Shown here: positions 27,941 to 37,028 of the stretch, one piece after another | How the letters are laid out: each line of letters begins with the position of its first letter | Position numbering within the stretch: position 1 is the stretch's first letter | Assembly: GCA_035499555.1 (NCBI GenBank) | Contig: DATJYO010000025.1 | Location: 1-64,000 of the forward strand | Source: Bog-159 sp035499555 | Lineage (GTDB): Bacteria; Acidobacteriota; Terriglobia; Bryobacterales; Bryobacteraceae | Direction of reading: 5' to 3' | DNA: 64,000 bases | The notes under the pieces: model-generated | Databases searched by the model: none | Told to the model about the DNA's origin: nothing | The model's input: the letters and a program-made list of their open reading frames with translations, nothing else | Position numbers and translations under genes: made by a program

Positions 27941-28984
27941 CTAAGCGGCCTGGACCTGTCGCAAGGCTTCCTGCATGCGTGGGCGCAGCCCGTACCCGGA
28001 CTTCACACATCGCTCGTGACCCGCCGCGGCGATGCGGGCGCGTTGGGAGTCGTGACTCAGGTAATATAGAATCTTGTCGCGGCACTCTTCCGGACTCGAG
28101 AAGAATTCCGCCTCCCTGCCCTCTTCATAGAACTGCTGATGGGCCTCGGTCCGCTCGGTCAGGAAGAACGCGCCGCAGGCCGGAACTTCGAACGTTCGGA
28201 TTGTCCAGTCGTCGCGGTTAGAGTGTGACACAAACCCCAACGCGATCTTCGATCCACAAACGACCCGCCGATAGATGGCGCCCTCCGCAGGGGGATGCAA
28301 CAGGCGGCGGCGTGTCCAATACAATTTCGTTCGGTTCCATCTTTTGCCAAAGATGTGGATGTCAAGGTTGAACCCGCGTGTCAGGCGATCGAGTACGCCG
28401 ACCCGGTAATCCAGGGACGTGCCCACAAATACGATCTGGAACGAGTTGTCAACCGTCGATTCCGGATAGAAAAGCTCTTCGCAATATCCGTCGGTAAACA
28501 ACTCGACCCGCCTCGCCCCTCTGGCTGTGTACTCAGCAATGTCTGACGGGCGCTTGACCAGGTGAAGGTCATAGTGAGGGATGGCTTCAAAGAATCGGCC
28601 CCAGCCGTATGCGGCATAAGTTCGATCGGCAAACGGGTTGTCGTGCTGGAACGAGACGACCCGCGACTCCGGCAATCGTCGCTTGATTTCGAGGATCGTG
28701 TCCGCCGTAATCAGTCGCGGCCATTCCAGCCACACCAGGTCTGGACGCTGCTCCAAGGCCGTGCGCAGCACCTCCGAACTGGACTGGGCGGCCTTGTCCG
28801 TCAACGTACGCTCGTAACGCGCGGACCGTAGGACTCTCTTTTGAATCGAGTCCCGGGAGTTCTCGCGATGAGTACGCGTGAGTGAAACTGGAATGACCTG
28901 GTGACCCAGGCGCTCCAACGCCCGCATTCGCTGCCATCCGGTTTGAGAAGGTTTGTCGATGATACCCGCGAATAGAATCTTCAT
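27941..28984 (-). CDS. Glycosyltransferase (CgeB/GT1-like)
   Basis: Protein of 347 aa. The N-terminal half has a Rossmann-like start MKILFAGIIDKPSQTGWQRM, and the C-terminal half has IVFVGTSLDYRVGVLDRL, RTFEVPACGAFFLTERT and EFFSSPEECRDKILYYL. This pattern is common in CgeB-like transferases (Glyco_trans_1_2). I start at ATG 28984, 4 bases after the flippase stop; the longer open frame to 29194 is overlap. Confidence 0.78.
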   Translation of the reverse strand: MKILFAGIIDKPSQTGWQRMRALERLGHQVIPVSLTRTHRENSRDSIQKRVLRSARYERTLTDKAAQSSSEVLRTALEQRPDLVWLEWPRLITADTILEIKRRLPESRVVSFQHDNPFADRTYAAYGWGRFFEAIPHYDLHLVKRPSDIAEYTARGARRVELFTDGYCEELFYPESTVDNSFQIVFVGTSLDYRVGVLDRLTRGFNLDIHIFGKRWNRTKLYWTRRRLLHPPAEGAIYRRVVCGSKIALGFVSHSNRDDWTIRTFEVPACGAFFLTERTEAHQQFYEEGREAEFFSSPEECRDKILYYLSHDSQRARIAAAGHERCVKSGYGLRPRMQEALRQVQAA

Positions 28985-28988
28985 ATAA

Positions 28989-30527
28989 TTAGTTACTCCG
29001 TGCCGCCGCACCGGACGTACGCAGTAGCCTGAAGCTCTCGCCGAGTTGATACAACTGGCCGGGCAGACCGAACAGGAACGACGCGCAAACGAGCAGTCCC
29101 ACAGCCACCACCGCGAACGATGGCAGGAAGGTCTGCAGAGTCCGTTCCGCCAGTTCCTGTTCAAGCGGTACAAAGATCGCCAGAGCCGCAACACCCGATG
29201 CGCAGAGCTTCAGCAGGCTCCAGTAAGATAGCGCCGGCACCACCTCGCGGTTCTCCCGGTGGATCCAGGCCATTTGAATGATCTCCACCGTGGCCCACGC
29301 GGCCGCGATTCCGACACCGCCCGCCAGCCGCGCCGCGGGCACGGAGGCGACAGCAAATACCGCGTAGGTAAACAGACACAGCATGGCGGACCGAATGTGG
29401 CGATTGGTGGCATACTGCAGGTCCAGCCGCGTATCTTTGCCCACTACCACGATGGTGCAGAGCATCATGGCGGCGTACAACGGCGCGGAAAACAGATCCG
29501 TGCGCCGCGTCCAGAGAGCCAGGATCCGCGGTGCCGCCACGAAGGCCAGCGCGGACGCCACAATGCCGGCGGTGAATGAGAAGCGCTCACACACCATGTA
29601 CATGCGCCGCAAGCGCGACCATTCGTGCAGTCCCGCCAGCCGCGTAATCTCAGGACGGATGGCGTACCGGAAAGTCGCGATCCCCTGACGGACCATGCCG
29701 TACATCCCACGACAGATCGAAAAGGCCACAACCGCGGGCTTACCGGCCACCTGGTTCAACACCAGGATAGGCGCCTGAAACAGGAGAAACTGGTTCAACG
29801 TGAAAGATCCGAACCACAGGCTCGGCTTCAGCACCTGCTTTGCCGTGTCCCGATCCCAGTACCGCACCGTGGGGAAGACCCGCGCATCGATGCGCCTCAG
29901 ATCCGCCAGGCTTACGATCGTCATCACCACAAACGAGCTCAGTTGCGCTAATGGCAGCCACCATAACGGCACACGCCTTAAAACCAGCGCAAAAGTGCCG
30001 CCGAAGTACAAGAACCGCTGAATCTGTCCCCAGTTCTCCGCGCGGTGCGGATAGCCGATCGCCCGCAGGACTCCATTCAATTGACCCCATAGAATCCCTA
30101 CCAGCACCTGCATGACCAGGCAGATCGCAATGCTCGATGCAGCCCTTCGTGACATCGAGAGTCCCAGAGCTTTATTCAACGGAACCAGCCAGATCAGCCC
30201 CGAGGCCACCAGGAAACCGGTCAACACCACAGCGATAGAGATGCGCAGACCGACCGATTGCAGTTGCCGCAGTCTGGATAGGTTACCGGCGAAGTACTCC
30301 AGCGATAACTGGTTCGTGATGAAGGCCTGCATGCCCAGGTCGAGAGATAACAGCCATGCCGCGCCCGCCGATAACGCCAGCCACTCGCCGTATACGGTGA
30401 CCCCGTACGACTTTAGGTACGCCGGCGGCAGCAGCACCTGGCTCAATACCAAGGCGACCTGCCCGCCGCCCACCGCGGACGCGGTCTTAGATACGCGCCG
30501 CACCGTAGATATCAACGCCGCAGACAT
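28989..30527 (-). CDS. Polysaccharide flippase (Wzx/MOP superfamily)
   Basis: Protein of 512 aa with about twelve to fourteen hydrophobic helices and an N-terminal segment (GGGQVALVLSQVLLPPAYLK) typical of MATE/MOP-type lipid-linked oligosaccharide flippases. It would move undecaprenyl-linked repeat units across the inner membrane. Located between the Wzc-like kinase and the glycosyltransferases. Confidence 0.8.
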   Translation of the reverse strand: MSAALISTVRRVSKTASAVGGGQVALVLSQVLLPPAYLKSYGVTVYGEWLALSAGAAWLLSLDLGMQAFITNQLSLEYFAGNLSRLRQLQSVGLRISIAVVLTGFLVASGLIWLVPLNKALGLSMSRRAASSIAICLVMQVLVGILWGQLNGVLRAIGYPHRAENWGQIQRFLYFGGTFALVLRRVPLWWLPLAQLSSFVVMTIVSLADLRRIDARVFPTVRYWDRDTAKQVLKPSLWFGSFTLNQFLLFQAPILVLNQVAGKPAVVAFSICRGMYGMVRQGIATFRYAIRPEITRLAGLHEWSRLRRMYMVCERFSFTAGIVASALAFVAAPRILALWTRRTDLFSAPLYAAMMLCTIVVVGKDTRLDLQYATNRHIRSAMLCLFTYAVFAVASVPAARLAGGVGIAAAWATVEIIQMAWIHRENREVVPALSYWSLLKLCASGVAALAIFVPLEQELAERTLQTFLPSFAVVAVGLLVCASFLFGLPGQLYQLGESFRLLRTSGAAARSN

Positions 30528-30552
30528 TTCAGTGATTTGTGGCAGACGCCGC

Positions 30553-32787
30553 TTAACTGGCCGCTTTATAATACTTGTAATAGCGGCCGTAATAGCCGTA
30601 ATAATGGTAAGTGTCGCTAATATCCTTGGTAGCTTCGTTCAAGACCAGGCCTATGACGTTCGCCCGCACCCGCTGCAAGGTACTAACTACCGATGCGACC
30701 GCCTTACGGTTGGTGTGTCCCGCCTTGGCTACGATCACCACTCCGTCCACCGCCGCCGCCATTTGCAGCGGTTCGGAGAAACCGAGCAAAGGTGGCGCAT
30801 CGACGATCACCAGGCTGTAGATGCCGGCGGCCTCCTCCAGAATGCGGGGCAGGGCTGCGCCAATCAGGTCCGCGGCACGGCGGCTGGTGTGGCCGCAAGG
30901 CAGCACGTCCAGTTCCGGCAGATCCTCGATCTTGACCAGCTTCTCTTTCCACTGCATGCCATTCTGCAGAGCCGCGGCCAGACCGGATTGCACCTCGATA
31001 TTGAACTTGGCGGACACGCTGGGACGGCGCAGGTCGCCGTCGATGAGCAGGGTCTTGTGCTTCTGTTGCGCGTGGGCCAGCGCCAAATGGACGGCTATGG
31101 TGGTCTTGCCTTCGGAAGGCGAAGCACTGGTGACCATCAGCGAACTGAGGCGGCGGTCGAACGAGCCGAGCAGAATGGAATTGCGCAGAGTGCGCACAGC
31201 TTCCTCGAAGCCCGTCACGTTGTAGGTGCCCTTTTCTTCCGGCGGCTTGGCCTTCTTCGTCAAAGCCGTCACCCCGGGGTCGGCCGGCTGCGCCACCACC
31301 AGGTGGCGGCGCCAGGGCTTCACCAGCGGCAGACTGCCCAGCACATCGGTCTGTAACAACGTCGCGACCCGCTCCGGATCGCGAATGGAACTGTCCAGCA
31401 CGTCGCTCAAAACAGCCACACCTACCGCCAGCAGCGTCGAAAACAGGGCCGCCAGCACCAGGTTCAAGGGCAGGTTGGGGAATACCGGGCGCACCGCCGG
31501 CCTGGCTGAGTCGGCGATCCGGATCGAGTTATTCTGGAATCCGGCGTTGATCCCGGCTTCCTTGATCTTGCGTACCAACTCCTCGTAAAGACTCTTGTCG
31601 GCCTCGGCTTCGCGCTTCAGGGAATTGTATTCAAACGATCGCGCATTCAGCCGGTCGAACTCCGCCTTGGTCTCACTTACCGTCTTCTGTAACATCGCTT
31701 CACGATTTACAGCTTCGCGGTACTCTACCTCAACCCGCTGCGCCGCGTTCTCGCGCGCGGCGCGCAGTTGCCGGCTGATTTCCTGCACCTGGGCGGCCGC
31801 TTTCTTGTATTCCGGATGATTCGGTCCGTAGTGCGCCTTGGTTTCCACGAACTTCTGTTGCGCTTCGTCCAGTTTCTCGGCGAGCATCTTCAAGGCCTCG
31901 CCTTGCGTGGATACCTGGGCCGCTTCCAAGGTGCCCCCGCGCACGGACTTCCACGCCGCTTCTTTCCTGACCCGCTCGGCCTGGGCATTCGTGTACTCGG
32001 TGTTGAGCTGCAGCAGCCGGGCGGATAAAATGCTGGTCTTTTCCTCGGGATTGATCACGTTCAGCTCGCGCTCGAATTGCGCCAGCGCCGACGAAGACCG
32101 CTCCATCTTGGACTTCAGCTCTTCGAGCTGGCGTTCCATGAAGGAAGACAGCGAGGCCGCCGATCGGAACCGGATATTGTAGGTGTGCTCCACGTAAGAG
32201 TGGGCTACGGCATTGGCCACGTCGGCGGCCAGGCGCGGATCCGGCGACCGGAAGCTGATCAACAACAGGTACGTGTTCGGCGGACGTGTCACTTTGAGCT
32301 TTCTGAGCAGAACCGGCGCGTCGCTCTCGCTGGCCGCGGCTCTCTGCGGGGCCACACTGGCACTCTCTCTATCCAGGTCCAACAGATGAAACCGCTCCAC
32401 TACGGGGCGCAACACCGAATCGGATTGGATCAGTTTCATCTGGGTCGCCAGGAACTGGTCCGAATCGTTGAGCGGCGCGCGCAGAGCATCCTGGCCGATG
32501 ATGCTGGTGGGCATCTGCCGGTCGACGTCGATAGTCGCGGTGGACTCGTAAATCGGCGTCAGACGCGTCGAGATAATCAGCGTGGCTATGACGCACGCGC
32601 AGACAAACGAGAGAATTCTCCAGCGATGGCGCTTCAGGATCCAAAGATAGTGCGCCAGCGGCACCGCGGTCTGATCGGACTCGATATCGTACCCGTATGA
32701 TGCAGCGCGATATGTTTCGGCAGGAACGGGCGCCGTAGGGGCGGGCTTTTCTACTGCAACCGGTAATTGCGGGTTCATGTCTGACAT
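30553..32787 (-). CDS. Wzc-like polysaccharide co-polymerase / bacterial tyrosine autokinase
   Basis: Protein of 744 aa: N-terminal cytoplasmic tail, first membrane helix (about residues 58-73), Wzz domain with a long periplasmic coiled coil (about 200-400), second helix (about 440-460), then a BY-kinase domain. The kinase shows Walker A (ASPSEGKTT), Walker A' (LLIDGDLRRPS) and Walker B (LVIVDAPPLLG). The last 20 residues carry a dense tyrosine cluster (YHYYGYYGRYYKYY), the expected autophosphorylation tail. It would control chain length and export together with the Wza-like protein encoded just upstream. Confidence 0.9.
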   Translation of the reverse strand: MSDMNPQLPVAVEKPAPTAPVPAETYRAASYGYDIESDQTAVPLAHYLWILKRHRWRILSFVCACVIATLIISTRLTPIYESTATIDVDRQMPTSIIGQDALRAPLNDSDQFLATQMKLIQSDSVLRPVVERFHLLDLDRESASVAPQRAAASESDAPVLLRKLKVTRPPNTYLLLISFRSPDPRLAADVANAVAHSYVEHTYNIRFRSAASLSSFMERQLEELKSKMERSSSALAQFERELNVINPEEKTSILSARLLQLNTEYTNAQAERVRKEAAWKSVRGGTLEAAQVSTQGEALKMLAEKLDEAQQKFVETKAHYGPNHPEYKKAAAQVQEISRQLRAARENAAQRVEVEYREAVNREAMLQKTVSETKAEFDRLNARSFEYNSLKREAEADKSLYEELVRKIKEAGINAGFQNNSIRIADSARPAVRPVFPNLPLNLVLAALFSTLLAVGVAVLSDVLDSSIRDPERVATLLQTDVLGSLPLVKPWRRHLVVAQPADPGVTALTKKAKPPEEKGTYNVTGFEEAVRTLRNSILLGSFDRRLSSLMVTSASPSEGKTTIAVHLALAHAQQKHKTLLIDGDLRRPSVSAKFNIEVQSGLAAALQNGMQWKEKLVKIEDLPELDVLPCGHTSRRAADLIGAALPRILEEAAGIYSLVIVDAPPLLGFSEPLQMAAAVDGVVIVAKAGHTNRKAVASVVSTLQRVRANVIGLVLNEATKDISDTYHYYGYYGRYYKYYKAAS

Positions 32788-32799
32788 GCTTCGATCCTT

Positions 32800-33780
32800 C
32801 TATCTCACGACGCCGTATATGGCGGCTGTGCTGGCCCCGGAAGCGAACAACAGGAACTTCTCCAGGGCCGTAATTGCCGTCCGCCGCCCGCTGTTGTCCG
32901 GGACGTACAAAATGTCGTTGGCGTAGAGCGGCGCGTCCGGCGCCTTGCGCTGCATAATCTTATTCAGTTCGATGGGGATCTCGCTCTTTTTGCCGTTCGG
33001 TCCCGCTTCGCGCCGGTAGATATAGGCCTGCTTGGAGGCATAAGCATCCAGTCCTTCGGCCAGGGCCAGGACTTTCAAAACGCTGGTCTGGGCAGCCTCC
33101 TGAACCGGAAATGCCCCGGGCTTCTTTACGTTGCCGACCACATAGACCTTGCCGGACTCCGGAATGCGTATCTCCTCCCCGCCGTTAAGCGTGATGTTGA
33201 GTTCCGGGTCCGCGGCTTCAAATAATCCGCGCACTGAAATCCTCTGGACCAGAGCGGCTTTGGCGCCCTCGTCTTCGGCGCGGCTGACCAGGATCTCCGG
33301 CCCCGCTTCCGGACTGAGGCCTCCCGCTCTCGTGATCGCATCCAGCAGCGTGACCTTCCCGATCGCCTGAAACCGTATCGGTTGCTTCACCGCTCCCGCC
33401 ACCGAGATGGGACGGGATTCGTACTCGGCTACCGTTACGGTCACGTACGGATCGACGATCAGTTGCTCGGCCTTCAACGCCTTCGCTATTGCCGTCTCCA
33501 GTTCCGCCGGCATCAGCCCCGCGGCCTTGATCCGTTCCGAGAGCATCGGCATGCGTATGAATCCATCCTCGTCAACGCGTATGGTGCGCGTCAGTTCCGG
33601 AGCGTCATAAACAGCTATGGCCACCAGATCGCTGGGGCCGATCCGTTGCGCCGGCAGATTGGCCGTCTGGTCCAGCACCGGCGTGGTCCTCAGGGGGGCC
33701 GTTTGGCCGAAGGCGGAAGCGGCCGTGACCAGCACCAGTACCGGCAGATGCCGCTTAAAATTGCGGAACAAAACCTTCAT
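32800..33780 (-). CDS. Wza-like polysaccharide export protein
   Basis: Protein of 326 aa with a signal peptide (cleavage probably after AFGQ, about residue 26), a Poly_export domain (RIGPSDLVAIAVYDAPEL) and SLBB-type repeats (ISVAGAVKQP, VYVVGNVKKPGAFP). A hydrophobic C-terminal stretch (about 305-322) may form the outer-membrane helix. No lipobox is seen, unlike E. coli Wza. It is the outer-membrane exit of the exopolysaccharide system. The ATG lies inside the 3' end of the preceding small gene. Confidence 0.88.
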   Translation of the reverse strand: MKVLFRNFKRHLPVLVLVTAASAFGQTAPLRTTPVLDQTANLPAQRIGPSDLVAIAVYDAPELTRTIRVDEDGFIRMPMLSERIKAAGLMPAELETAIAKALKAEQLIVDPYVTVTVAEYESRPISVAGAVKQPIRFQAIGKVTLLDAITRAGGLSPEAGPEILVSRAEDEGAKAALVQRISVRGLFEAADPELNITLNGGEEIRIPESGKVYVVGNVKKPGAFPVQEAAQTSVLKVLALAEGLDAYASKQAYIYRREAGPNGKKSEIPIELNKIMQRKAPDAPLYANDILYVPDNSGRRTAITALEKFLLFASGASTAAIYGVVR

Positions 33781-34030
33781 AATTTCTCTCCTCGAGTTTG
33801 AGTAGAACCTTCGTTAGCGCGGCCTGCAGTTTGGCGATCTCCTGGCGTATCTGGTCGAGCCCGGCCGGAATCATCTCTCTTTGGTCCGGGTCCAGCGCGC
33901 TCAGGATCTCGGTCCGTGTGAACTCAGACACGTTGCGGGCGCCGCTGCGGTCACAAGCCAGTTTCAGATTCTGAAACTCGTCTTGCGTGAGTCGAAAGAC
34001 AACGATTCGATTGCGCGGGTTGGCTCTCAT
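33755..34030 (-). CDS. Small ribbon-helix-helix-like protein
   Basis: Protein of 91 aa. Residues 6-47 (RNRIVVFRLTQDEFQNLK through SEFTRTEIL) resemble a ribbon-helix-helix DNA-binding fold, as in MobC/CopG-like proteins; the C-terminal half is helical and may be a coiled coil. It overlaps the NusG-like gene by 4 bases (ATGA) and wza by 26 bases. A regulatory role in the operon is inferred from fold and position; no named family is certain. Confidence 0.6.
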   Translation of the reverse strand: MRANPRNRIVVFRLTQDEFQNLKLACDRSGARNVSEFTRTEILSALDPDQREMIPAGLDQIRQEIAKLQAALTKVLLKLEERNYEGFVPQF

Positions 34031-34569
34031 CGGACTTTGTTCGCCGCCGCGGTGCTAATCGCGTCGCGTTCGACTTCGACGGAAACAGACCGCCGGAGGA
34101 TCTCCACGTTGACCACTACTCGCCTTACGTCTCTCTCGCGATGCAGGATTCCTTCCAGCCCGGCCAGCGGTCCGCTCACAATGCGCACCCGTTCGCCCGC
34201 CATGACATAGGGTCCGTCGGTCGCCGGCAGCCCGGAATTTACGATGTTCCGTACCGCCTCGATCTCCTCGTCGGGCACCGTTGCCGGACCGTTTCCGAAG
34301 CTTACGAAAGCCGACACGCCCGGCGTGCGCAATACTGCCAGGCGGCTGTCAAATCCGCATTGGCAAAACACGTACCCTGGAAAGATCGGGACGTCCATCG
34401 TCTTCATGCGATCCGACCATCGGCGCATCAGCCGGACCGCAGGCAGAAACGTCTCGATCTCCAGCCGTCGCAGAGTCTCGGCAACGGCCTTTTCACGCTG
34501 TTGCTTTACCACCAGCGCAAACCATCGCTTGACAGGACGGTTCTCATCCGTAACACACAGATCGGGCAT
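34027..34569 (-). CDS. Specialised NusG paralog (UpxY/RfaH/LoaP-like antiterminator)
   Basis: Protein of 180 aa. The N-terminal NGN domain has RWFALVVKQQREKAVAETL and IFPGYVFCQC; the C-terminal KOW domain has GERVRIVSGPLAGLEGIL. As the first gene of a polysaccharide operon of about 16 kb, it fits the operon-specific NusG family (UpxY in Bacteroides, RfaH, LoaP) that lets RNA polymerase read through long operons. A separate housekeeping nusG is expected elsewhere. Confidence 0.85.
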   Translation of the reverse strand: MPDLCVTDENRPVKRWFALVVKQQREKAVAETLRRLEIETFLPAVRLMRRWSDRMKTMDVPIFPGYVFCQCGFDSRLAVLRTPGVSAFVSFGNGPATVPDEEIEAVRNIVNSGLPATDGPYVMAGERVRIVSGPLAGLEGILHRERDVRRVVVNVEILRRSVSVEVERDAISTAAANKVR

Positions 34570-35165
34570 AGCTACCGCTATTCAAATCCCATTAACAGCT
34601 TCAAATTTGTGTTACTGCGCCTGATAGTTTGGAAAAGCCCCTCAAATGCCTTCTGGGTTTTTCCAGGTTTGTTAGCAAAATTAGCATACGCCGAGTGTAC
34701 ACAGCAAGATACTACGAAAGATAACATCGGCTTAAGGCCATAAGAGCCAGAATAATACTTATCTCTCCTTGTTTCAGTTGGTTGAAGAGATCTCCCGGGC
34801 CCATCGAGACGGCTGCACCAAGTCACTAACTTCTCACAAACGGCCGAGTAGCAATGCAAGTTAGCTAACTATTGACTGATGAAATATGCGCGAAATGTGC
34901 GAATTTATGTTGGATTTTGCCGCGGCCAATCTACCAACGATCGCCACAGTTAAGGCGTCGCTGGGAGGCGCTGGGAGGCGCCTCGGGAACACTATCGTTG
35001 GTTAGTACGAAGACAATATCGTCACTCATTTACCTAACCGGCAGCGAAACGTGAATACGCTTTCAAATCATCAGGATACAGCCGCGTTTCTTGCCGGCCG
35101 AAACGGAATGCAGATCTGCCGGTCTATTGACGGCGCTGAAGCAGGTGCGGATACTGGTGCGTATC
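34570..35165. other. Divergent intergenic region upstream of the exopolysaccharide operon
   Basis: About 600 bp with no convincing gene; the small open frames here (for example 34578-34859 on the - strand) show no family features. It must hold the promoter and leader of the - strand exopolysaccharide operon and the promoter of the + strand gene at 35166. Visible sites are a perfect 12-bp palindrome AGTTAGCTAACT at 34859-34870, directly followed by TTGACT (34872-34877), and a 10-bp tandem duplication GCTGGGAGGC at about 34960-34979. I found no clear -10 paired with them. The left half is notably AT-richer than the genes around it. Confidence 0.5.
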
Positions 35166-36059
35166 ATGATCATGAACACGACGCTTCGCGGATCCTTGAG
35201 TCTGGCACTATCGTTGGCGCTGTTGCCGGCCTTTGGCGCTACGCCCGCTATCGGGTTGATTGTCGCTGACGGTAGTTTTCAAATAGATCACTCGCTAATT
35301 TGGGATAACGGCACGGTATTTGCCGGGAATTTAATAGAAACCGGCCAAGCATCCACGCAATTGCAGCTTCAAAACGGAGCTCATGCGCGTTTGGCTTCTA
35401 ACTCGCGCGCGCGCGTCTTTGACACGCACCTGGTCCTGGAAGACGGTATCGGTCAGATCGAAACGGCCAATTATCGGATCGAAGCGGCCGGTCTGGAGAT
35501 CTCGCCCGAGGCAAAGGACGGCATTGCCCGGGTAAAGGTGTCCGGTTCCCAGCGAATCGTTGTGGCTGCATATCAGGGGGAAGTCCGGGTTGCTACCCGC
35601 AATAACGTCTTAGTAGCCAAACTCGAGCCGGGAAAAGAACTGACGTTCGAGTCACAGGCCGCCGGTCCGTCAGTGATCAAAGTATCCGGTTGTCTGACGC
35701 GGACAAATGGGAAACTGATTCTGGTCGACAAAACCACGGGAGTCAAAATCGAACTGCGGGGATCGGGCCTGGAGAAGGAAGTAGGAAACCAGGTCGAGGT
35801 CGGCGGCACCGCCGACGCCACGGCGCCCTCCGCGCCCGGCACTTCCCAGATTGTGTACGTGAACAATCTCAAGCGGATCGCCAAAGGCGGTTGTTCCGGC
35901 AATGCGCCAGCCGCCGCAGCGGCCGCCGCCGGCGGCCTTTCCGGAGCGGCCATCGGGGCGATCGTGGGCGGTGTTGCGGTTACGGGCAGCCTGGTGGGCC
36001 TGGCTGTGGTGCACGCCCTGCCGGGTCAGTCGCAAAGCCAGCCGGCGACCAGCCGTTAG
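35166..36059 (+). CDS. Secreted FecR-like domain protein
   Basis: Protein of 297 aa with a signal peptide (about residues 1-27, ending AFGA). A beta-rich region follows that looks like a FecR domain (LIETGQASTQLQLQNGAHARL, VVAAYQGEVRVATRNN). A Gly/Ala-rich hydrophobic segment lies near the C-terminus (GGLSGAAIGAIVGGVAVTG), likely a membrane or glycine-zipper helix. I chose ATG 35166; ATG 35172 is equally possible. It is divergent from the exopolysaccharide operon. Function unknown. Confidence 0.6.
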   Translation: MIMNTTLRGSLSLALSLALLPAFGATPAIGLIVADGSFQIDHSLIWDNGTVFAGNLIETGQASTQLQLQNGAHARLASNSRARVFDTHLVLEDGIGQIETANYRIEAAGLEISPEAKDGIARVKVSGSQRIVVAAYQGEVRVATRNNVLVAKLEPGKELTFESQAAGPSVIKVSGCLTRTNGKLILVDKTTGVKIELRGSGLEKEVGNQVEVGGTADATAPSAPGTSQIVYVNNLKRIAKGGCSGNAPAAAAAAAGGLSGAAIGAIVGGVAVTGSLVGLAVVHALPGQSQSQPATSR

Positions 36060-36443
36060 CGGTTCACGGTGACAGACCGGGCGGGCGAAAGCTCCAGCCC
36101 CCAAACTGTGGATTCGAACCTCAGGGCGAGCGGCTTAGCGATTTCGAGAGGGCCGAACGCACAATGGCATTCGGACGTCTGCGCATGAAGCCGCTACTGC
36201 TCGAACCCTGGAAACTATTCGTTTGTCCGCCGATCGTTCCAGTGACCGCGACCCGGCAATTGCACCGGCGCCAGGCACGGCCTCTCGAAGCCTGGGGGCA
36301 GCCTGCCCGGTGACGTCGCACAGCGCCAGTATGGCCGCCGCTGCCGCCGGTGATTTTTCGAAGCCTGCGTGGTGACGGCACGCCGGACGTCTCCATCTGA
36401 GACGATTGGCACCTCGCCTCTGCAGCATGTTCGCCGAAAAGGA

Positions 36444-36496
36444 CTGACAATACTGACAGAAGTCTCCTAAGGCAGTGCTTTTGTCAGCATTGTCAG
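36444..36496. repeat. 16-bp imperfect inverted repeat in a 510-bp gene-free region
   Basis: CTGACAATACTGACAG (36444-36459) and TTGTCAGCATTGTCAG (36481-36496) are inverted copies with two mismatches, separated by 21 bp. Each arm itself contains a short direct repeat of CTGACA. A second hairpin follows, CGGTTTC/GAAACCG (36497-36503 and 36515-36521). The whole gene-free interval is 36060-36571. The repeats could be an operator, the edge of a lost mobile element, or a terminator; no T-run is present. Confidence 0.5.
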
Positions 36497-36571
36497 CGGT
36501 TTCCTACACTTCCTGAAACCGGGGCAATACGGACAGCTCACCTGCGAATTCCTGAACCAGAGTCAACGCAA

Positions 36572-36903
36572 TCAGGGTTTTTTGGCCCCCGGCGCGCGAT
36601 AGGCGATCTTCTTACTGAGCGCCTGGTCGGTCTCCTCGACCGTCAACAGCGGCACGGTTTTGGTACGCACCAAGCCGCTGGCCGAGGTCGTCAGGGACAG
36701 GGCTGCCGCGCTGACGTTGTCGGTGGGCACTCGCACATAACATACACATCGGCGGCGCCGAAGGCGAAGTAGATGCTTTCCAACTTGCCGCCCAGGCCTG
36801 CGAGCGCGGCCTCTATGGCGGCCTTGCGTCCAGACGCCTTGTCCTTGGCCAACCCGCGCAGTCCTTCGGCCGTGTACGACGCCTCTATCAGATACTTGGC
36901 CAT
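36572..36903 (-). pseudogene. GYD-domain protein, broken by a single-base frameshift
   Basis: The first 60 codons from ATG 36903 encode a clear GYD-family start (MAKYLIEASYTAEGLRGLAK ... YFAFGAADVYV). The frame then runs into unrelated sequence and stops at 36691. The family-typical C-terminal half continues in another frame (VPTDNVSAAALSL, SGLVRTKTVPLL, LSKKIAYRAPGAKKP) to a TGA at 36572. The total is 332 nt, one base short of 111 codons, so one deleted base near 36718-36730 explains it. GYD proteins are small (about 100 aa) and of unknown function. A sequencing error is possible. Confidence 0.75.
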
Positions 36904-37028
36904 GAGTTACACCTGCTGCGGAATCATATCATATACCCGGATGGATACCGACAAAAACTAGTGACAATCCCTTTGGTCTCATTCCCGGTCTGGTGTGCCG
37001 TTAGTTGGCCGCGATCCGGTAAGGTTTT

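Noticed and set aside
34651..34665. CTGG/CCAG hairpin as an antiterminator recognition element for the NusG paralog
   Set aside because: The stem is only 4 bp; too weak to claim without comparison to other leaders.
34578..34859. 93-aa open frame on the - strand upstream of the NusG-like gene
   Set aside because: Atypical codon use and no conserved features; it lies in the presumed promoter/leader region.
36105..36450. Several overlapping open frames of 65-109 codons on the - strand
   Set aside because: None shows protein-like conservation, start context or a family; three frames are open at once, as expected by chance in GC-rich DNA.
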